From assembly GCF_014648575.1 (NCBI RefSeq), contig NZ_BMRJ01000008.1, positions 1 to 60,660 on the forward strand: DNA of 60,660 nt, read 5' to 3'. The notes under the pieces are model-generated. The model searched no databases, had not been told where the DNA came from, and saw nothing but the letters and a program-made list of their open reading frames with translations. Source of the stretch: Agromyces mediolanus (lineage in GTDB: Bacteria; Actinomycetota; Actinomycetes; Actinomycetales; Microbacteriaceae). Below, one piece after another: positions 19,340-28,309 of the stretch (the stretch's first letter is position 1; the number at the start of each line of letters is the position of its first letter). Position numbers and translations under genes: made by a program.

Positions 19340-20293
19340 TCAGCCCCGGCTGCCGATCCGCTCGCCGCGGCGCACCCCGCTGCGGACCACCCGGATCTGC
19401 ACGAACAGGGTCACGACGCCGCCGGTGACGATCGCGGCGAGGTTCACGACGAGCTGCAGCAGCGAGGTGCCGAGCGTGTGCCACTCGCCCGCCGCGAGCG
19501 CGAGCGCCGCAGCCCCGGCCGCCGGCACCGTCGTCACCGAGATGAGCACGCCGATGAGCGCCCCCGACTTCGCCGAGGTGAGCGAGAGCACCCCGGCGAT
19601 GCCCGCGAGGAAGCCGACGATGTAGCTCAGCACGTTCGGCGTCCAGATGAACTCGGTGGCCGGATGCGAGAACGCGAACGGGTCCGCCGGGAACACGCCC
19701 CAGCTCACCATCACGAGGCTGAACAGCATCGCGACGACGATGGCCGAGGCGTAGCCGACGAGGATGGCCACCGCCGAGCGCCCGACGACGCGCCACCTGC
19801 GCCGGACGATCCCCACGGCCATCGCGGCGAGGGGGCCGAAGTCCGGCCCCACCACCATCGCCCCGACGATGAGGATCGGCTGGTCGCTGACGACCCCGAC
19901 CGCCGCGATCATCGTCGCGACGGCCATGAAGACGAGGAAGGTCGCCGTGAGCCGCACCTCGTCGCCCGCGCGCGCCTCGACCTCCTGCCAGACGACGGCG
20001 TCGTCCTCGCCGCCGAACACGCTCGCCGCGCTGCGCTTGGCGCTCGGCGAGAGCGTGAGCTCGACGGTCTCGATCGCGATCGAGCCCGAGCGGTCGAGGC
20101 CGGCGGCGTGCAGCTCGCCGAGGAGCTCGCTCGCGGCGACCCGGTCGACGTCGCAGAGCACGACGTCGCCGGCCGGCTCGGCTCCGGCACCGGGCAGCCG
20201 GATGACGTTGGAGACGTGTTCGCGGTGCGCGTCGAGCACCCGGTCGACGGCGGTCGCGAGCCCGCTCGGCACGATCATCCGGAAGTGCAGCAT
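19340..20293 (-). CDS. DUF389 domain-containing membrane protein
   Basis: 317-residue protein with a soluble N-terminal region of about 130 residues and a C-terminal DUF389 domain of five to six helices (about 135-300). The phrases ILIVGAMVVGPDFGPL, SAKSGALIGVLISVTTVPAAG and LVVNLAAIVTGG mark the family, whose function is unknown. Start ATG 20293 is preceded by GACACT at the leaderless distance of six bases. The gene is convergent with the M6 protease. Confidence 0.9.
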   Translation of the reverse strand: MLHFRMIVPSGLATAVDRVLDAHREHVSNVIRLPGAGAEPAGDVVLCDVDRVAASELLGELHAAGLDRSGSIAIETVELTLSPSAKRSAASVFGGEDDAVVWQEVEARAGDEVRLTATFLVFMAVATMIAAVGVVSDQPILIVGAMVVGPDFGPLAAMAVGIVRRRWRVVGRSAVAILVGYASAIVVAMLFSLVMVSWGVFPADPFAFSHPATEFIWTPNVLSYIVGFLAGIAGVLSLTSAKSGALIGVLISVTTVPAAGAAALALAAGEWHTLGTSLLQLVVNLAAIVTGGVVTLFVQIRVVRSGVRRGERIGSRG

Positions 20294-20381
20294 GCGCTCA
20301 GTGTCGCGCCGGAGCGCCGAGCGGCGGGCGAGGCGCGCGCGGCGTTCCCGCCGTCCGGCCCCGCGCGACCGGATCGACTGG

Positions 20382-21029
20382 TTACGCCGAGGCGAGCAGG
20401 CCGTCGATGAGGCGGTCGAGGGCCCAGCGCCGGGATGCCTCGTCGGCCTCGCCCGTGTCGAGCCCGAGATGGGCGGATGCCTCGAGCCGGGGATGCCGGC
20501 TCGGCTCCTTCCAGAGGGTCTGCGGGGCCGGGGTCTGCTCCGGGGTGGCCGCGGCCGCGGCATCCAGCGCCGCCGCACCGATGACCTGCGCCCGCACCGC
20601 GTGCCCGGCGCGCGCCGCCTCGTCGGCGCCCAGGCCCGCCTCGGCGAATGCGGCGATGAGCGCCTCGGCGACGTCCCGCGACCGCTCGCCGTCGAGCGGG
20701 CCGCTCGTGAGCAGGGCGATCGAGCCGGCGTGGCCCGCGATGCGGGCGCGCAGCGCGGCGGCGACCGCGTGGATGCGCTCGCGCCAGGCCGGCTCGGCGG
20801 GCTCGGACCCGGCGTCAGCCTCGGCGACGCCGGCGAGCAGCTGCTCGATCATCGCGGCCTGCAGCGCGCCCTTGGAGGGGAAGTACGTGTAGAGCGCCGT
20901 CGGGGTGAGCCCGAGCGCGGCCGCCACCGCGCGCACGGAGACGGCGGCGAAGCCCTTCTCCTCGAGGATCTCGAACGCGGCGTCGACGATGTCGGCCTGG
21001 CTGATGCTGCGCCGGGGTCCGGGTTTCAT
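20382..21029 (-). CDS. TetR/AcrR family transcriptional regulator
   Basis: 215-residue TetR repressor. The N-terminal helix-turn-helix spans about 10-55 (SISQADIVDAAFEILEEKG, then ALGLTPTALYTYFPSKGAL). The C-terminal ligand domain has a WHG-like or TetR_C_33-like look but no recognised ligand. ATG 21029 was chosen over one at 21062 because AGGAG lies 10 bases upstream. No obvious partner gene lies beside it: DUF389 and glutathione peroxidase flank it on the same strand, and either could be a target. Confidence 0.9.
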   Translation of the reverse strand: MKPGPRRSISQADIVDAAFEILEEKGFAAVSVRAVAAALGLTPTALYTYFPSKGALQAAMIEQLLAGVAEADAGSEPAEPAWRERIHAVAAALRARIAGHAGSIALLTSGPLDGERSRDVAEALIAAFAEAGLGADEAARAGHAVRAQVIGAAALDAAAAATPEQTPAPQTLWKEPSRHPRLEASAHLGLDTGEADEASRRWALDRLIDGLLASA

Positions 21030-21092
21030 GCGGGTGGGGCTCCTTGGTGCTCGACCCACCACGCTACCGGTTCAGGAGGCCACGCTCCCGGC

Positions 21093-21581
21093 TCAGGAGG
21101 CGGCGAGCGACGCTTCGATCGCCTCGACCACCTCGGGGGCGTCGGGCTCCGTCGTCGGCCGGAAGCGCGTGACCTCGCGAGCGGGCGAGACGAGGAACTT
21201 CTCGAAGTTCCAGGTGACGCGGCCGGCCTTGCCCGAGGCATCCGGCGTCTGCTTCAGCTCCTGGTAGAGCGGGTGGGCGTTGCGGCCGTTGACCCGCACC
21301 CGGTCGAGCACCGGGAAGGAGATGCCGTACGTCGTCGAGCAGAACTCGCTGATCGCCTCGTTGCTGCCCAGCTCCTGCAGGAACTGGTTGCTCGGGAAGC
21401 CGAGCACCGTGAAGCCGCGGTCGGCGTAGCGCCGCTGCAGCTCCTCGAGCTTCGCGTACTGCGGGGTGAGGCCGCAGCGCGAGGCCACGTTCACCACGAG
21501 CACCGTCTGGCCCGCGTAGTCCGCGAGCGAGCGCTGCTCGCCGTCCATAGTGGAGAAGGGGATGTCGTCCAGAGCGGTCAC
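21093..21581 (-). CDS. Glutathione peroxidase family thiol peroxidase
   Basis: 162-residue peroxidase of the GPx family, which in bacteria reduces hydroperoxides, usually with thioredoxin. Active-site residues are Cys36 (VASRCGLTPQY), Gln66 (FPSNQF) and Trp124-Asn125 (TWNFEKFLV). The protein uses Cys, not selenocysteine. GTG 21581 is the start, with AGGAGG at 21588-21593. It lacks a signal peptide. The gene lies upstream of, and on the same strand as, the TetR gene with a 63-bp gap. Confidence 0.95.
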   Translation of the reverse strand: MTALDDIPFSTMDGEQRSLADYAGQTVLVVNVASRCGLTPQYAKLEELQRRYADRGFTVLGFPSNQFLQELGSNEAISEFCSTTYGISFPVLDRVRVNGRNAHPLYQELKQTPDASGKAGRVTWNFEKFLVSPAREVTRFRPTTEPDAPEVVEAIEASLAAS

Positions 21582-21670
21582 GTCGTACCTCCTCGCTCAG
21601 CCTACGCCCGCTCGAACGGCGAACCGCCGGGGGTCGGCAGACTCCCAGCCGTGCCGGAGTGCCGCCGGCG

Positions 21671-24600
21671 CTACGCCGGCGGCGTCGTCGCCAGCCCGGC
21701 CCGGTAGACCGCCTCGGTGCGGGTGGCCGCACCGAGCTTGCGCAGGATGGCGGAGACGTGCACGCTCGCCGTCTTGCCGCTGATGAACAGCCGTTCACCG
21801 ATCTGCCGGTTGCTGAGCCCCTCGGCGATGAGCGCGAGCACCTGGCGCTCGCGGGCGGTCAGCTCGGCCGTGGCATCCGCGACGGCGTCGACCGCGTCGG
21901 TGACGCCGACCGCACGACCCGCCCCGGCCCCCTCGAGCGCGAGCCCCGCGGCGCTCGCGACGCGCACCACCGAGGCGAGCACCGCGCCGATGCCGTACCG
22001 CTCCGCCTCGTCGTGCGCGAGCTGCAGCGTCGCCTTCGCCGCCTGCCGCGCTCCCGCCTCGAGCTCGGCCTCGCCGAGCCGGAGCCGGGCGTAGGGCCGG
22101 AGCAGCCGCAGCGCCCGCGGGTCGTCGACCGCGTCGACGGCCCGGCGCCACGCCTCGACGGCGCGCTCGTGGTCGGCCTCGAGCTCCGCATCGATCAGGG
22201 CGAGCCAGAGCGAGTGCATCGGCCAGTGCGCGAAGCGATCGAGCAGCGCCCGCAAGCGGGGCTCGGCCGCATCGGCGGTGGCGAGCAGCTCGGCCTGCTC
22301 GGCGTTCGCGGCGGCGTGCCCGGAACGTGCGGCGGCGATCGTGCGCGCGAGCGCCCAGGCGTAGGGCAGTCCGTAGCCGGCGATGGCCCCCTCGTGCTCG
22401 TCGAGCAACGGCGCGGCCTCGCGCCACGCGGTCACGACGTCGCCGTGGGCCAGTGCGATCTCGGTCGCGACACGACCCACGCTCTGCCGGGTCTGCAGCT
22501 CGACCTCGCCGACGGCGTTCATCGCGGCGCGGTTCGTGCGCAGCACGTGGTCGGCGCTCGCGAGGTCGCCGCGCCAGAGCTCGGCCCAGGCCTCGGCGCG
22601 CCACAGGTAGATCTTGAACGGCTCGGGCGGATCGAGCGCCAGCGCCCGTTCGATGAGCTCGAGCCCGCGCTGCCAGCGACCGAGGGCGAACAGCGGATCG
22701 ACGGCGTTCGAGGCGAGGATGACCCCGCTGCTGCGTTCGAGCCCGGTCGCCCGGGCCCGGCCGAGCCCCTCTTCGGCCAGCTCGATCGCGAGCTCGTAGT
22801 CGCCGAGCAGGTTGTAGAGGTCGGAGGCGTTGACCCAGTAGCGGAGGAGCGCGGAACCGTCGCCCTCGGCGAGCTGCTTCGCCCGCTCGAGCTGCTCGGC
22901 CGCGCCGAGCGGGTCTTCGAGGTGGGCGCGGCTGACCGCGGCGATGTTCAACGCGACGGATGCGAGCCGCGGGGCGTGGATCGTCTCGGCGAGCTCGAGC
23001 GCGCTCTGCGCCATCTCGGCCGCCTCGGGCAGCCGCCCGTCGATCATGTAGCGTCCGGCGAGCGAGGTGCGCACGGAGGCGCGCAGCTCGGCCGGGCCGT
23101 CGGGCCCGAGCACGTCGAGCGCCTCGAGCAGCAGCGGGATGGAGCCCGGTCGGCCGTCGCTGCCGAGCGTGAGCGCCCGGTCGCGCAGCAGCCTCGGATA
23201 GTTCGGGTCGTCGCGCGGGCACTCGGCGAGCGCCGCCTTGAGCACGGCGAGGCTGCGGTCGTTCTCGCCCGCATTGCGGAGGTGGGATGCGGTGCGCCCC
23301 ATCAGCTCGGTGCGGCTCATGCCCGCGATCTTCGCCGCGCCGCCGCCGGCGGACCCGCCGTCCGCGCCATCCGCGTCGTCTGTGCCGCCGGTGCCGCCGG
23401 CCGACCCACCGGCCGTGGCGCCGTCTACCACGTCCCACAGGGCGAGCGCCCGCTCGCCGAGCTGCGCCGCAGAGGCGAAGGCGGAGGCCGCCCTGGCCTC
23501 GCGCATGGCCTGCACCGTGGCGGGGAACGCCCGCATCGCGTCGTTCGCGCCGAGCCAGTGGTAGGAGATCTCGGCCGCGAGCCGACGGCTGCCCGCCGCC
23601 GCGAGCGCCTCGTAGGCCTCCGCGTAGCGGGCGTGGAACCTGGCCCGCTCGCCCGGCAGGATGTCGGCGAGGATCGCCTCGCGCACGAGGGCGTGCCGGA
23701 AGCCGTACTCCTCGCCGTCGACGACGAGCACGCCGCCGAGCACCGCCTCTCGCGCGGCCTCGTCGAGCTCGTCGTCGCCGCCGCGGAAGACGCGGGTGAG
23801 CAGGGGGTGCGCGACCCGCACCCCGCCGGTCGCGATGAGCCGGAGCAGCTGCTGCGCCTCGTCGCTCAGCCGTTCGTAGCGGGCGAGCAGCAGGTCGCGC
23901 AGCGTGTCGGGCAGCTGCCCCTCGTCGCTGCAGCCGTCGAGCCCGACGACCTCTTCGACGAAGAACGGCACGCCGTCGCTGCGGCGGAAGAGGGTGTCGA
24001 GCAGCGCCTCGTCGGGCGAGCTGCCGGCCAGGGAGGCGGCGAGCTCGCGCACCTCGTCGCGCGACAGTCGGGACAGCTCGCGACGGTCGACCCAGCGGTC
24101 GCGCTCGAGTTCGGCGAGGAAGGGCCGCAGCGGATGCCCGCGCGTGACGTCCTCGCTGCGGTAGCTGAGCAGCAGCATCACCCGGCTGGCGGTGAGCGCG
24201 CGCACCAGGAAACGCAGCAGGCCGAGGCTCGCCGGGTCGATCCAGTGCAGGTCTTCGACCACGAGCACGAGCGGCCGCTCGCGGGACACCGTCTCGAGGA
24301 GCACCGCGACGGCCTCGTGCAGCTGCCCGCTCGCCCCGGGGCCGCCGGCCACGGCCGGCACCGGCTCGCCCGCCGCGCCGGACTCGGCCAGCTCGGGCAG
24401 AAGCGCGACGAACGCCGCGCGCCCCGGGCCGACGGTGTCGAGGGCGCGCTCGGCGCCGATCTCGGAGACGAGGCTGCGCAGCGCCGCCTTGATGGGCGCG
24501 TAGGGCGCGGCCACGGTGCCGAGGTCGACGCACTGGCCGACGACGACCCGGGCGATGCCGCTCGGGCCGGGCGCCGCGCCGTTCGCGCCCACGCGGGCCG

Positions 24601-24820
24601 CGAACTCGCGGATGAGCCGGCTCTTGCCGATGCCCGCCTCGCCCCCGACCACGACCGTGCGGGGCATGCCGGCCTCGGCCTCGCCGAGCAGCCCGTCGAG
24701 CCAGGCGAGCTCGGCGTCGCGGCCGATCATGGCGCTGGCGGAGGTGGTCACCTCTTTATGCTGCCACGCACCACCGACGGCGCGTCCCGGCTCCGCCGTC
24801 AGCGGATCGGCGATCGTCAC
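21671..24820 (-). CDS. LuxR family regulator with AAA ATPase domain (LAL type)
   Basis: 1049-residue large ATP-binding LuxR regulator. Residues about 30-260 form a P-loop AAA domain: Walker A GGEAGIGKS (59-67) and Walker B LVLVVEDLHW. A long middle region (about 400-980) looks like helical repeats of TPR type that sense a ligand or partner. The last 64 residues are a LuxR helix-turn-helix (ELTARERQVLALIAEGLSN). A low-complexity Ala/Gly/Asp stretch lies near 470-490. The start is debatable: GTG 24820 overlaps the stop of a 39-residue ORF as GTGA, which points to translational coupling; GTG 24751 would give 1026 residues and still keep the whole ATPase. Targets are unknown. Confidence 0.92.
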   Translation of the reverse strand: MTIADPLTAEPGRAVGGAWQHKEVTTSASAMIGRDAELAWLDGLLGEAEAGMPRTVVVGGEAGIGKSRLIREFAARVGANGAAPGPSGIARVVVGQCVDLGTVAAPYAPIKAALRSLVSEIGAERALDTVGPGRAAFVALLPELAESGAAGEPVPAVAGGPGASGQLHEAVAVLLETVSRERPLVLVVEDLHWIDPASLGLLRFLVRALTASRVMLLLSYRSEDVTRGHPLRPFLAELERDRWVDRRELSRLSRDEVRELAASLAGSSPDEALLDTLFRRSDGVPFFVEEVVGLDGCSDEGQLPDTLRDLLLARYERLSDEAQQLLRLIATGGVRVAHPLLTRVFRGGDDELDEAAREAVLGGVLVVDGEEYGFRHALVREAILADILPGERARFHARYAEAYEALAAAGSRRLAAEISYHWLGANDAMRAFPATVQAMREARAASAFASAAQLGERALALWDVVDGATAGGSAGGTGGTDDADGADGGSAGGGAAKIAGMSRTELMGRTASHLRNAGENDRSLAVLKAALAECPRDDPNYPRLLRDRALTLGSDGRPGSIPLLLEALDVLGPDGPAELRASVRTSLAGRYMIDGRLPEAAEMAQSALELAETIHAPRLASVALNIAAVSRAHLEDPLGAAEQLERAKQLAEGDGSALLRYWVNASDLYNLLGDYELAIELAEEGLGRARATGLERSSGVILASNAVDPLFALGRWQRGLELIERALALDPPEPFKIYLWRAEAWAELWRGDLASADHVLRTNRAAMNAVGEVELQTRQSVGRVATEIALAHGDVVTAWREAAPLLDEHEGAIAGYGLPYAWALARTIAAARSGHAAANAEQAELLATADAAEPRLRALLDRFAHWPMHSLWLALIDAELEADHERAVEAWRRAVDAVDDPRALRLLRPYARLRLGEAELEAGARQAAKATLQLAHDEAERYGIGAVLASVVRVASAAGLALEGAGAGRAVGVTDAVDAVADATAELTARERQVLALIAEGLSNRQIGERLFISGKTASVHVSAILRKLGAATRTEAVYRAGLATTPPA

Positions 24821-24936
24821 GCAGTGCGACCGGCGGCGCGCTCCTCGGCGGCGCGGCGCAGTTCGAGCACCAGCTCGGCGCGTCGCAGATCGGCGGCGTA
24901 GGTGCTCGTGGCGAGCACGGCGTCTGCGAATTCCAT
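24817..24936 (-). CDS. Small ORF, 39 residues, coupled to the LuxR gene
   Basis: Unrecognised 39-residue protein, MEFADAVLATSTYAADLRR at the start, then a helix-prone run rich in Glu, Arg, Leu and Ala. ATG 24936 is preceded by GGGGAGA, a fair ribosome site. The stop TGA overlaps the GTG of the large LuxR gene by four bases, the usual layout of coupled translation. It could be a leader peptide that sets LuxR translation, or a small partner protein. A shifted frame of random GC-rich DNA cannot be excluded. Confidence 0.5.
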   Translation of the reverse strand: MEFADAVLATSTYAADLRRAELVLELRRAAEERAAGRTA

Positions 24937-24951
24937 GGTCTTCTCCCCTGT

Positions 24952-24984
24952 TCGGTACTCCGAGCCTCGCGACTGAGGTACCGA
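24952..24984. promoter_or_regulatory. Inverted repeat upstream of the small ORF/LuxR operon
   Basis: TCGGTAC (24952-24958) and GTACCGA (24978-24984) are exact inverted arms 19 bases apart, just upstream of the ribosome site at 24936. A regulator site, perhaps for the LuxR protein itself, or an RNA stem. Confidence 0.4.
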
Positions 24985-25026
24985 CGGGGCATCCGGCGAT
25001 CGCCCTATTCCTGCGGCCGGGGCACC

Positions 25027-25671
25027 TCAGACGCCCGTGAGGCGGCGCACCGACTCGGGGAGCGGAGTGCCCGCCGGGGTGAGCGGCGAGGGCTCGGGCT
25101 CGCCCCAGGCGCGGCCGAGCGGCACCACGCCCGCCCAGGCGGCGTGGTCCTCGCCGTCGTCGGGGGCCTCGCCGACGCCGGCGGCGCGGGCCTTCATCAC
25201 GAACTCCGCGATGGGCAGCCGCAGCGCCCGCGTCGCCGCGTACTCCTTCTTGGTGGTGTCGCGCACCTCGGCCGGGCGGCCGGGCATGAGGTGGGCCGAG
25301 AGCGCCACGAGCGCGTCGTGCTCCTCGGCCGCGGGCACCTCCTCGAGCACGCCGTAGACGACGGCGCTGCGGTAGTTCATGGAGCTGTCGAAGAGCGAGC
25401 GGGCGTAGACGAGCCCGTCGAGCGAGGTGACCGCGAAGGCGACGGTCGCGCGCTCGGCCGCCGCGCGCAGTGCGAAGCCGCCTCCGGTGGAGCCGTGCAG
25501 CAGCAGCTCGTCCCCGACCCGGGCATAGGCCATCGGGATCACGAGGGGCTGGCCGTCGGCGACGACCGCGAGGTGGCCGACGAGCTCCTGGTCGAGCAGG
25601 GCGTCGAGCTCGGCGCGCTCGTGGCGCTCACGCTCGGGCATACGGCGGACACGGCGGGGGGAGGAAGTCAT
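25027..25671 (-). CDS. Pyridoxamine 5'-phosphate oxidase family (FMN-binding split barrel) protein
   Basis: 214-residue flavin-binding split-barrel protein. Recognisable phrases are LVGHLAVVADGQPLVIPMAY, LLLHGSTGGGF, AVTSLDGLVYARS and FDSSMNYRSAVVYG, as in the group often named flavin nucleotide-binding or nitroimidazole-resistance-like proteins. It is not a classical PdxH. ATG 25671 is the start; a second ATG ten codons on is possible. It is divergent from a MocR-type regulator, with candidate MocR sites in the 75-bp gap. This pairing suggests a B6-related or flavin-dependent role controlled by that regulator. Confidence 0.85.
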   Translation of the reverse strand: MTSSPRRVRRMPERERHERAELDALLDQELVGHLAVVADGQPLVIPMAYARVGDELLLHGSTGGGFALRAAAERATVAFAVTSLDGLVYARSLFDSSMNYRSAVVYGVLEEVPAAEEHDALVALSAHLMPGRPAEVRDTTKKEYAATRALRLPIAEFVMKARAAGVGEAPDDGEDHAAWAGVVPLGRAWGEPEPSPLTPAGTPLPESVRRLTGV

Positions 25672-25690
25672 GCACGCAGTCTCGCTCGCG

Positions 25691-25739
25691 CACTGGTACT
25701 GTGTGCAGTCCAGTTCAGAGACGTTCATACAGACCAGTT
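25691..25739. promoter_or_regulatory. Candidate MocR operator: direct repeats plus an inverted copy
   Basis: CAGTCCAGTT (25706-25715) and CAGACCAGTT (25730-25739) are direct repeats 24 bp apart. CACTGGTACTG (25691-25701) resembles the inverted form AACTGGTCTG. MocR/PdxR proteins typically bind such mixed direct and inverted repeats. The set fills the divergent promoter region. Confidence 0.6.
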
Positions 25740-25746
25740 GGGAGCC

Positions 25747-27228
25747 ATGGCCGAGCCGCTCATCCTCCTCGACCGCCGTCCGGGCGCCGGCCTCGTCGCC
25801 CAGCTCGTCGCGGCGCTCCGGCGCGACATCCTCGACGGCCGTCTGCGCGCCGGCGACGCGATGCCATCCACGCGCGGCCTCGCGCGCGAGCTCGCGGTCG
25901 CCCGCAGCACCGTCGTGGCCGCCTACGAGCAGCTCGCGGGCGAGGGCTACCTCGAGCTCCGGCAGGGCGCGGCGACGCGGGTCGCCGAGCTCGGGCCGCG
26001 TCAGGCGCAGGGACCCGCCGACGGCGGCCGGTCGGATGCCCCGGATGCCCCGGCCTCCCCGGCCGGCGACTCCCCCGCCAGGGGGCTCGTCGCCGACCTC
26101 TCGCCCGGCGTCCCCTCCACGGTGCGCCTCGACGAGCGGGCGTGGCGCGCCGCCTGGCGGGCCGCCGCCGCCCATCCGCCCTCATGGTCGCCGCCGCCGC
26201 TCGGCGTGCCCGCCCTGCGCACCGCGATCGCCGAGCACCTGCGGAGCGCCCGCGGGGTGCACTGCGCACCCGAGGACGTCGTCGTGGCCGCCGGCACGAG
26301 CGAGGCTCTGGCCCTCGTCGCGCGGGCGCTCGTCGCCCTCCGCGGCGCGGGGGTGCGCGTCGGCGTCGAGGACCCCGGATACCCCGCCGGACGCCGGGCG
26401 CTCGAGCGGCACGGGGCCGCACCAGTGCCGCTGCCCCTCGCCGACGGCGGCCTCGAGCTCGGCGCGCTCGAACGCGCCCTGCAGCGGCGCGGCCGCGCTC
26501 GGCTCGACGCGGTGATGGTCACCCCCAGCCACCAGTACCCGCTCGGCGGGCGACTGCCGGTCGCCGATCGACTCGCGCTCCTCGAGCTCGCGGCCCGAGC
26601 CGACGCCTTCGTCGTCGAGGACGACTACGACAGCGAGTTCCGGCACACCGGCGCACCGCTGCCCGCCCTCGCCTCGCTCGACGGCGGCGAACGGGTCGTG
26701 CTCGTCGGCAGCTTCTCGAAGGTGCTGACCCCCTGGCTGCGGCTCGGCTACCTCGTGCTGCCCGCGCACGCCGGCCTGCGCGCGGCCGTCGCGACCGCCC
26801 GCGCCGAGCTCGATACCCCCGTGGCCGGGCCGGTGCAGCTCGCCGTCGCCGACTATCTCGGGCGCGGCGCGCTGCGGCGGCACATCGCGGCGACCCGCCG
26901 CGAGTACGCGCACCGGCGTCGGCTCGTGCAGGACGCGCTCGGCGACCTCGACCCCGAGCGGGCCCGGCTCACCGCGATCGACGGCGGACTGCACGCGGTG
27001 CTCGAGCTCCCGGACCGCGCGGCGGAACGCGAGCTCGTCGCACGCCTGGGCGAGCAGGGCGTGATCGTCGCCCCGCTCGCGCAGTACGCCGTGCACGAGG
27101 ACGGGGCCGGGCCGGATGCCGCCGGCCGACCGGCCGGCCCGGCCGGCATCGTGCTCGGCTACGCCGGCGTCGGGGATCTCGCGCTGGCGGCGGCCCTCGA
27201 GCGGATCCGCACGGCGGTCGGGCCCTGA
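25747..27228 (+). CDS. MocR-type regulator (GntR domain fused to aminotransferase fold)
   Basis: 493-residue MocR/PdxR-type protein. A winged helix of the GntR family (about 10-80; AMPSTRGLARELAVARSTVV) is joined by an Ala/Pro/Gly linker to a fold-type-I aminotransferase domain. The PLP-binding Lys325 lies in VGSFSKVL, and DDYDSEFR holds the Asp that contacts the pyridine. Such proteins sense PLP or an amino-acid adduct and regulate nearby genes; the divergent split-barrel gene is the obvious target. ATG 25747 has GGGAG close upstream. A CATACAG motif overlapping the right operator may be the -10. Confidence 0.93.
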   Translation: MAEPLILLDRRPGAGLVAQLVAALRRDILDGRLRAGDAMPSTRGLARELAVARSTVVAAYEQLAGEGYLELRQGAATRVAELGPRQAQGPADGGRSDAPDAPASPAGDSPARGLVADLSPGVPSTVRLDERAWRAAWRAAAAHPPSWSPPPLGVPALRTAIAEHLRSARGVHCAPEDVVVAAGTSEALALVARALVALRGAGVRVGVEDPGYPAGRRALERHGAAPVPLPLADGGLELGALERALQRRGRARLDAVMVTPSHQYPLGGRLPVADRLALLELAARADAFVVEDDYDSEFRHTGAPLPALASLDGGERVVLVGSFSKVLTPWLRLGYLVLPAHAGLRAAVATARAELDTPVAGPVQLAVADYLGRGALRRHIAATRREYAHRRRLVQDALGDLDPERARLTAIDGGLHAVLELPDRAAERELVARLGEQGVIVAPLAQYAVHEDGAGPDAAGRPAGPAGIVLGYAGVGDLALAAALERIRTAVGP

Positions 27229-27329
27229 ACCCGGCCGGAGGGTGTGTTCCACATCCCCGCCGAAAACCGGTCCGGCGGCGGCATCCGCGACTAGGCTGGC
27301 CGAGCCCACCGGATCGATGAGGAGCCCTC

Positions 27330-27818
27330 GTGAGGCCAGTCCCCAGCATCGCGCGGCACCGCCGCGCGCTCGGCGCCGCCGCGCTCGTCCCGCTCGCGAT
27401 CGTCGGATTCGCCGCGTGCACCCCGACCTCGCCGCCGCCGGCCGAGACTGTCCTCGTCACCGTCACGGCCACGCCGACGCCCACGCCCACCCCGACGCCC
27501 ACCGCCCCGGTGGCGGCGCCCGAGCCGCCGCCCGCGCCCGAGCCCGTGCCGAACGACCCCGCGCCCGTCGTCGAGCCGGGGCCCGCCGTCGACCTCGGCT
27601 CGATTCCGGGCGCCACCGGCACCCCGGTCCTCGACGGCGACGGCATGCCCGTCCGCTACACCGTCGTCTCGGGCGACAGCTTCTTCGACATCGCGCAACG
27701 CTTCGACCTGCCCCAGCAGCAGCTGCTGCGCATGAACCCGCAGATCCACGACTTCGGCGAGGCGGTCTACATCGGCGACGAGCTCAACCTCGACTGGACG
27801 AAGACCGGCCTCGGCTGA
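27330..27818 (+). CDS. LysM domain lipoprotein
   Basis: 162-residue predicted lipoprotein. A basic start is followed by a hydrophobic segment ending FAAC (lipobox), then a Thr-Pro repeat and Pro/Glu-rich linker (about 32-95), and a single LysM domain at the C terminus (YTVVSGDSFFDIAQRF to VYIGDELNL), which binds peptidoglycan. The linker would span part of the cell wall. GTG 27330 is the start with GAGGAG at 27319-27324. TAGGCT at 27292-27297 is a likely -10. No catalytic domain is attached. Confidence 0.88.
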   Translation: MRPVPSIARHRRALGAAALVPLAIVGFAACTPTSPPPAETVLVTVTATPTPTPTPTPTAPVAAPEPPPAPEPVPNDPAPVVEPGPAVDLGSIPGATGTPVLDGDGMPVRYTVVSGDSFFDIAQRFDLPQQQLLRMNPQIHDFGEAVYIGDELNLDWTKTGLG

Positions 27819-27879
27819 GCGCACGGCTCCCGCGAGCGCGACGCAGGCCGCGCGCAGCGCCCTCCGGTAGCCTGACCGG

Positions 27880-28296
27880 GTGCCGCCCGCCCTCGCCCTC
27901 GACTCCCCCGTCGTCGTCCTCGAGCCGTGGAGCCCGTGGCCGCTCGTCTTCTCCGGGCTCGTCCTGCTCACCGGCGCAGTCTTCGCGATCGCGGGCCGCG
28001 AGCACCGCTGGATGCGCGACCTCGGCTACGTGCTCGTCGTCGCGGGGCCGCTCTCCGGCGTCGCGCTGCTCGGCTTCCTCTCGGGCAACTGGGACCAGGG
28101 CCAGCGCCGCGACGCGATGATCGCGATCGGCTACGAACAGCCGCTCTTCTCGGGCGGCGAAGGCATCGTCGGCGGCACGCCCGGCGCGATCGACTTCACG
28201 GCCGTCCGCGACGGCGAGGACGTCTCCGGCCAGCTGCAGCCGCTCGGCGGCGACCGCTGGGCCGTCGTCGAGGGCGCGCGCTCCACGCAGGAGTAG
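27880..28296 (+). CDS. Hypothetical membrane protein, two predicted helices
   Basis: 138-residue protein of unknown function. Two hydrophobic helices (about 20-40 and 48-68) are joined by a short basic loop (GREHRWMRD); about 65 residues without hydrophobic segments follow. GTG 27880 is the start: TAGCCT at 27868-27873 stands six bases before it, a leaderless layout. It is convergent with efeB and has no recognised domain. Confidence 0.75.
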   Translation: MPPALALDSPVVVLEPWSPWPLVFSGLVLLTGAVFAIAGREHRWMRDLGYVLVVAGPLSGVALLGFLSGNWDQGQRRDAMIAIGYEQPLFSGGEGIVGGTPGAIDFTAVRDGEDVSGQLQPLGGDRWAVVEGARSTQE

Positions 28297-28309
28297 GCGC
28301 GCGGGCGGC

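Noticed and set aside
21671..28296. LuxR/AAA regulator region considered as a biosynthetic gene cluster
   Set aside because: Neighbouring genes are housekeeping or regulatory; no synthase, tailoring set or resistance gene accompanies the regulator.
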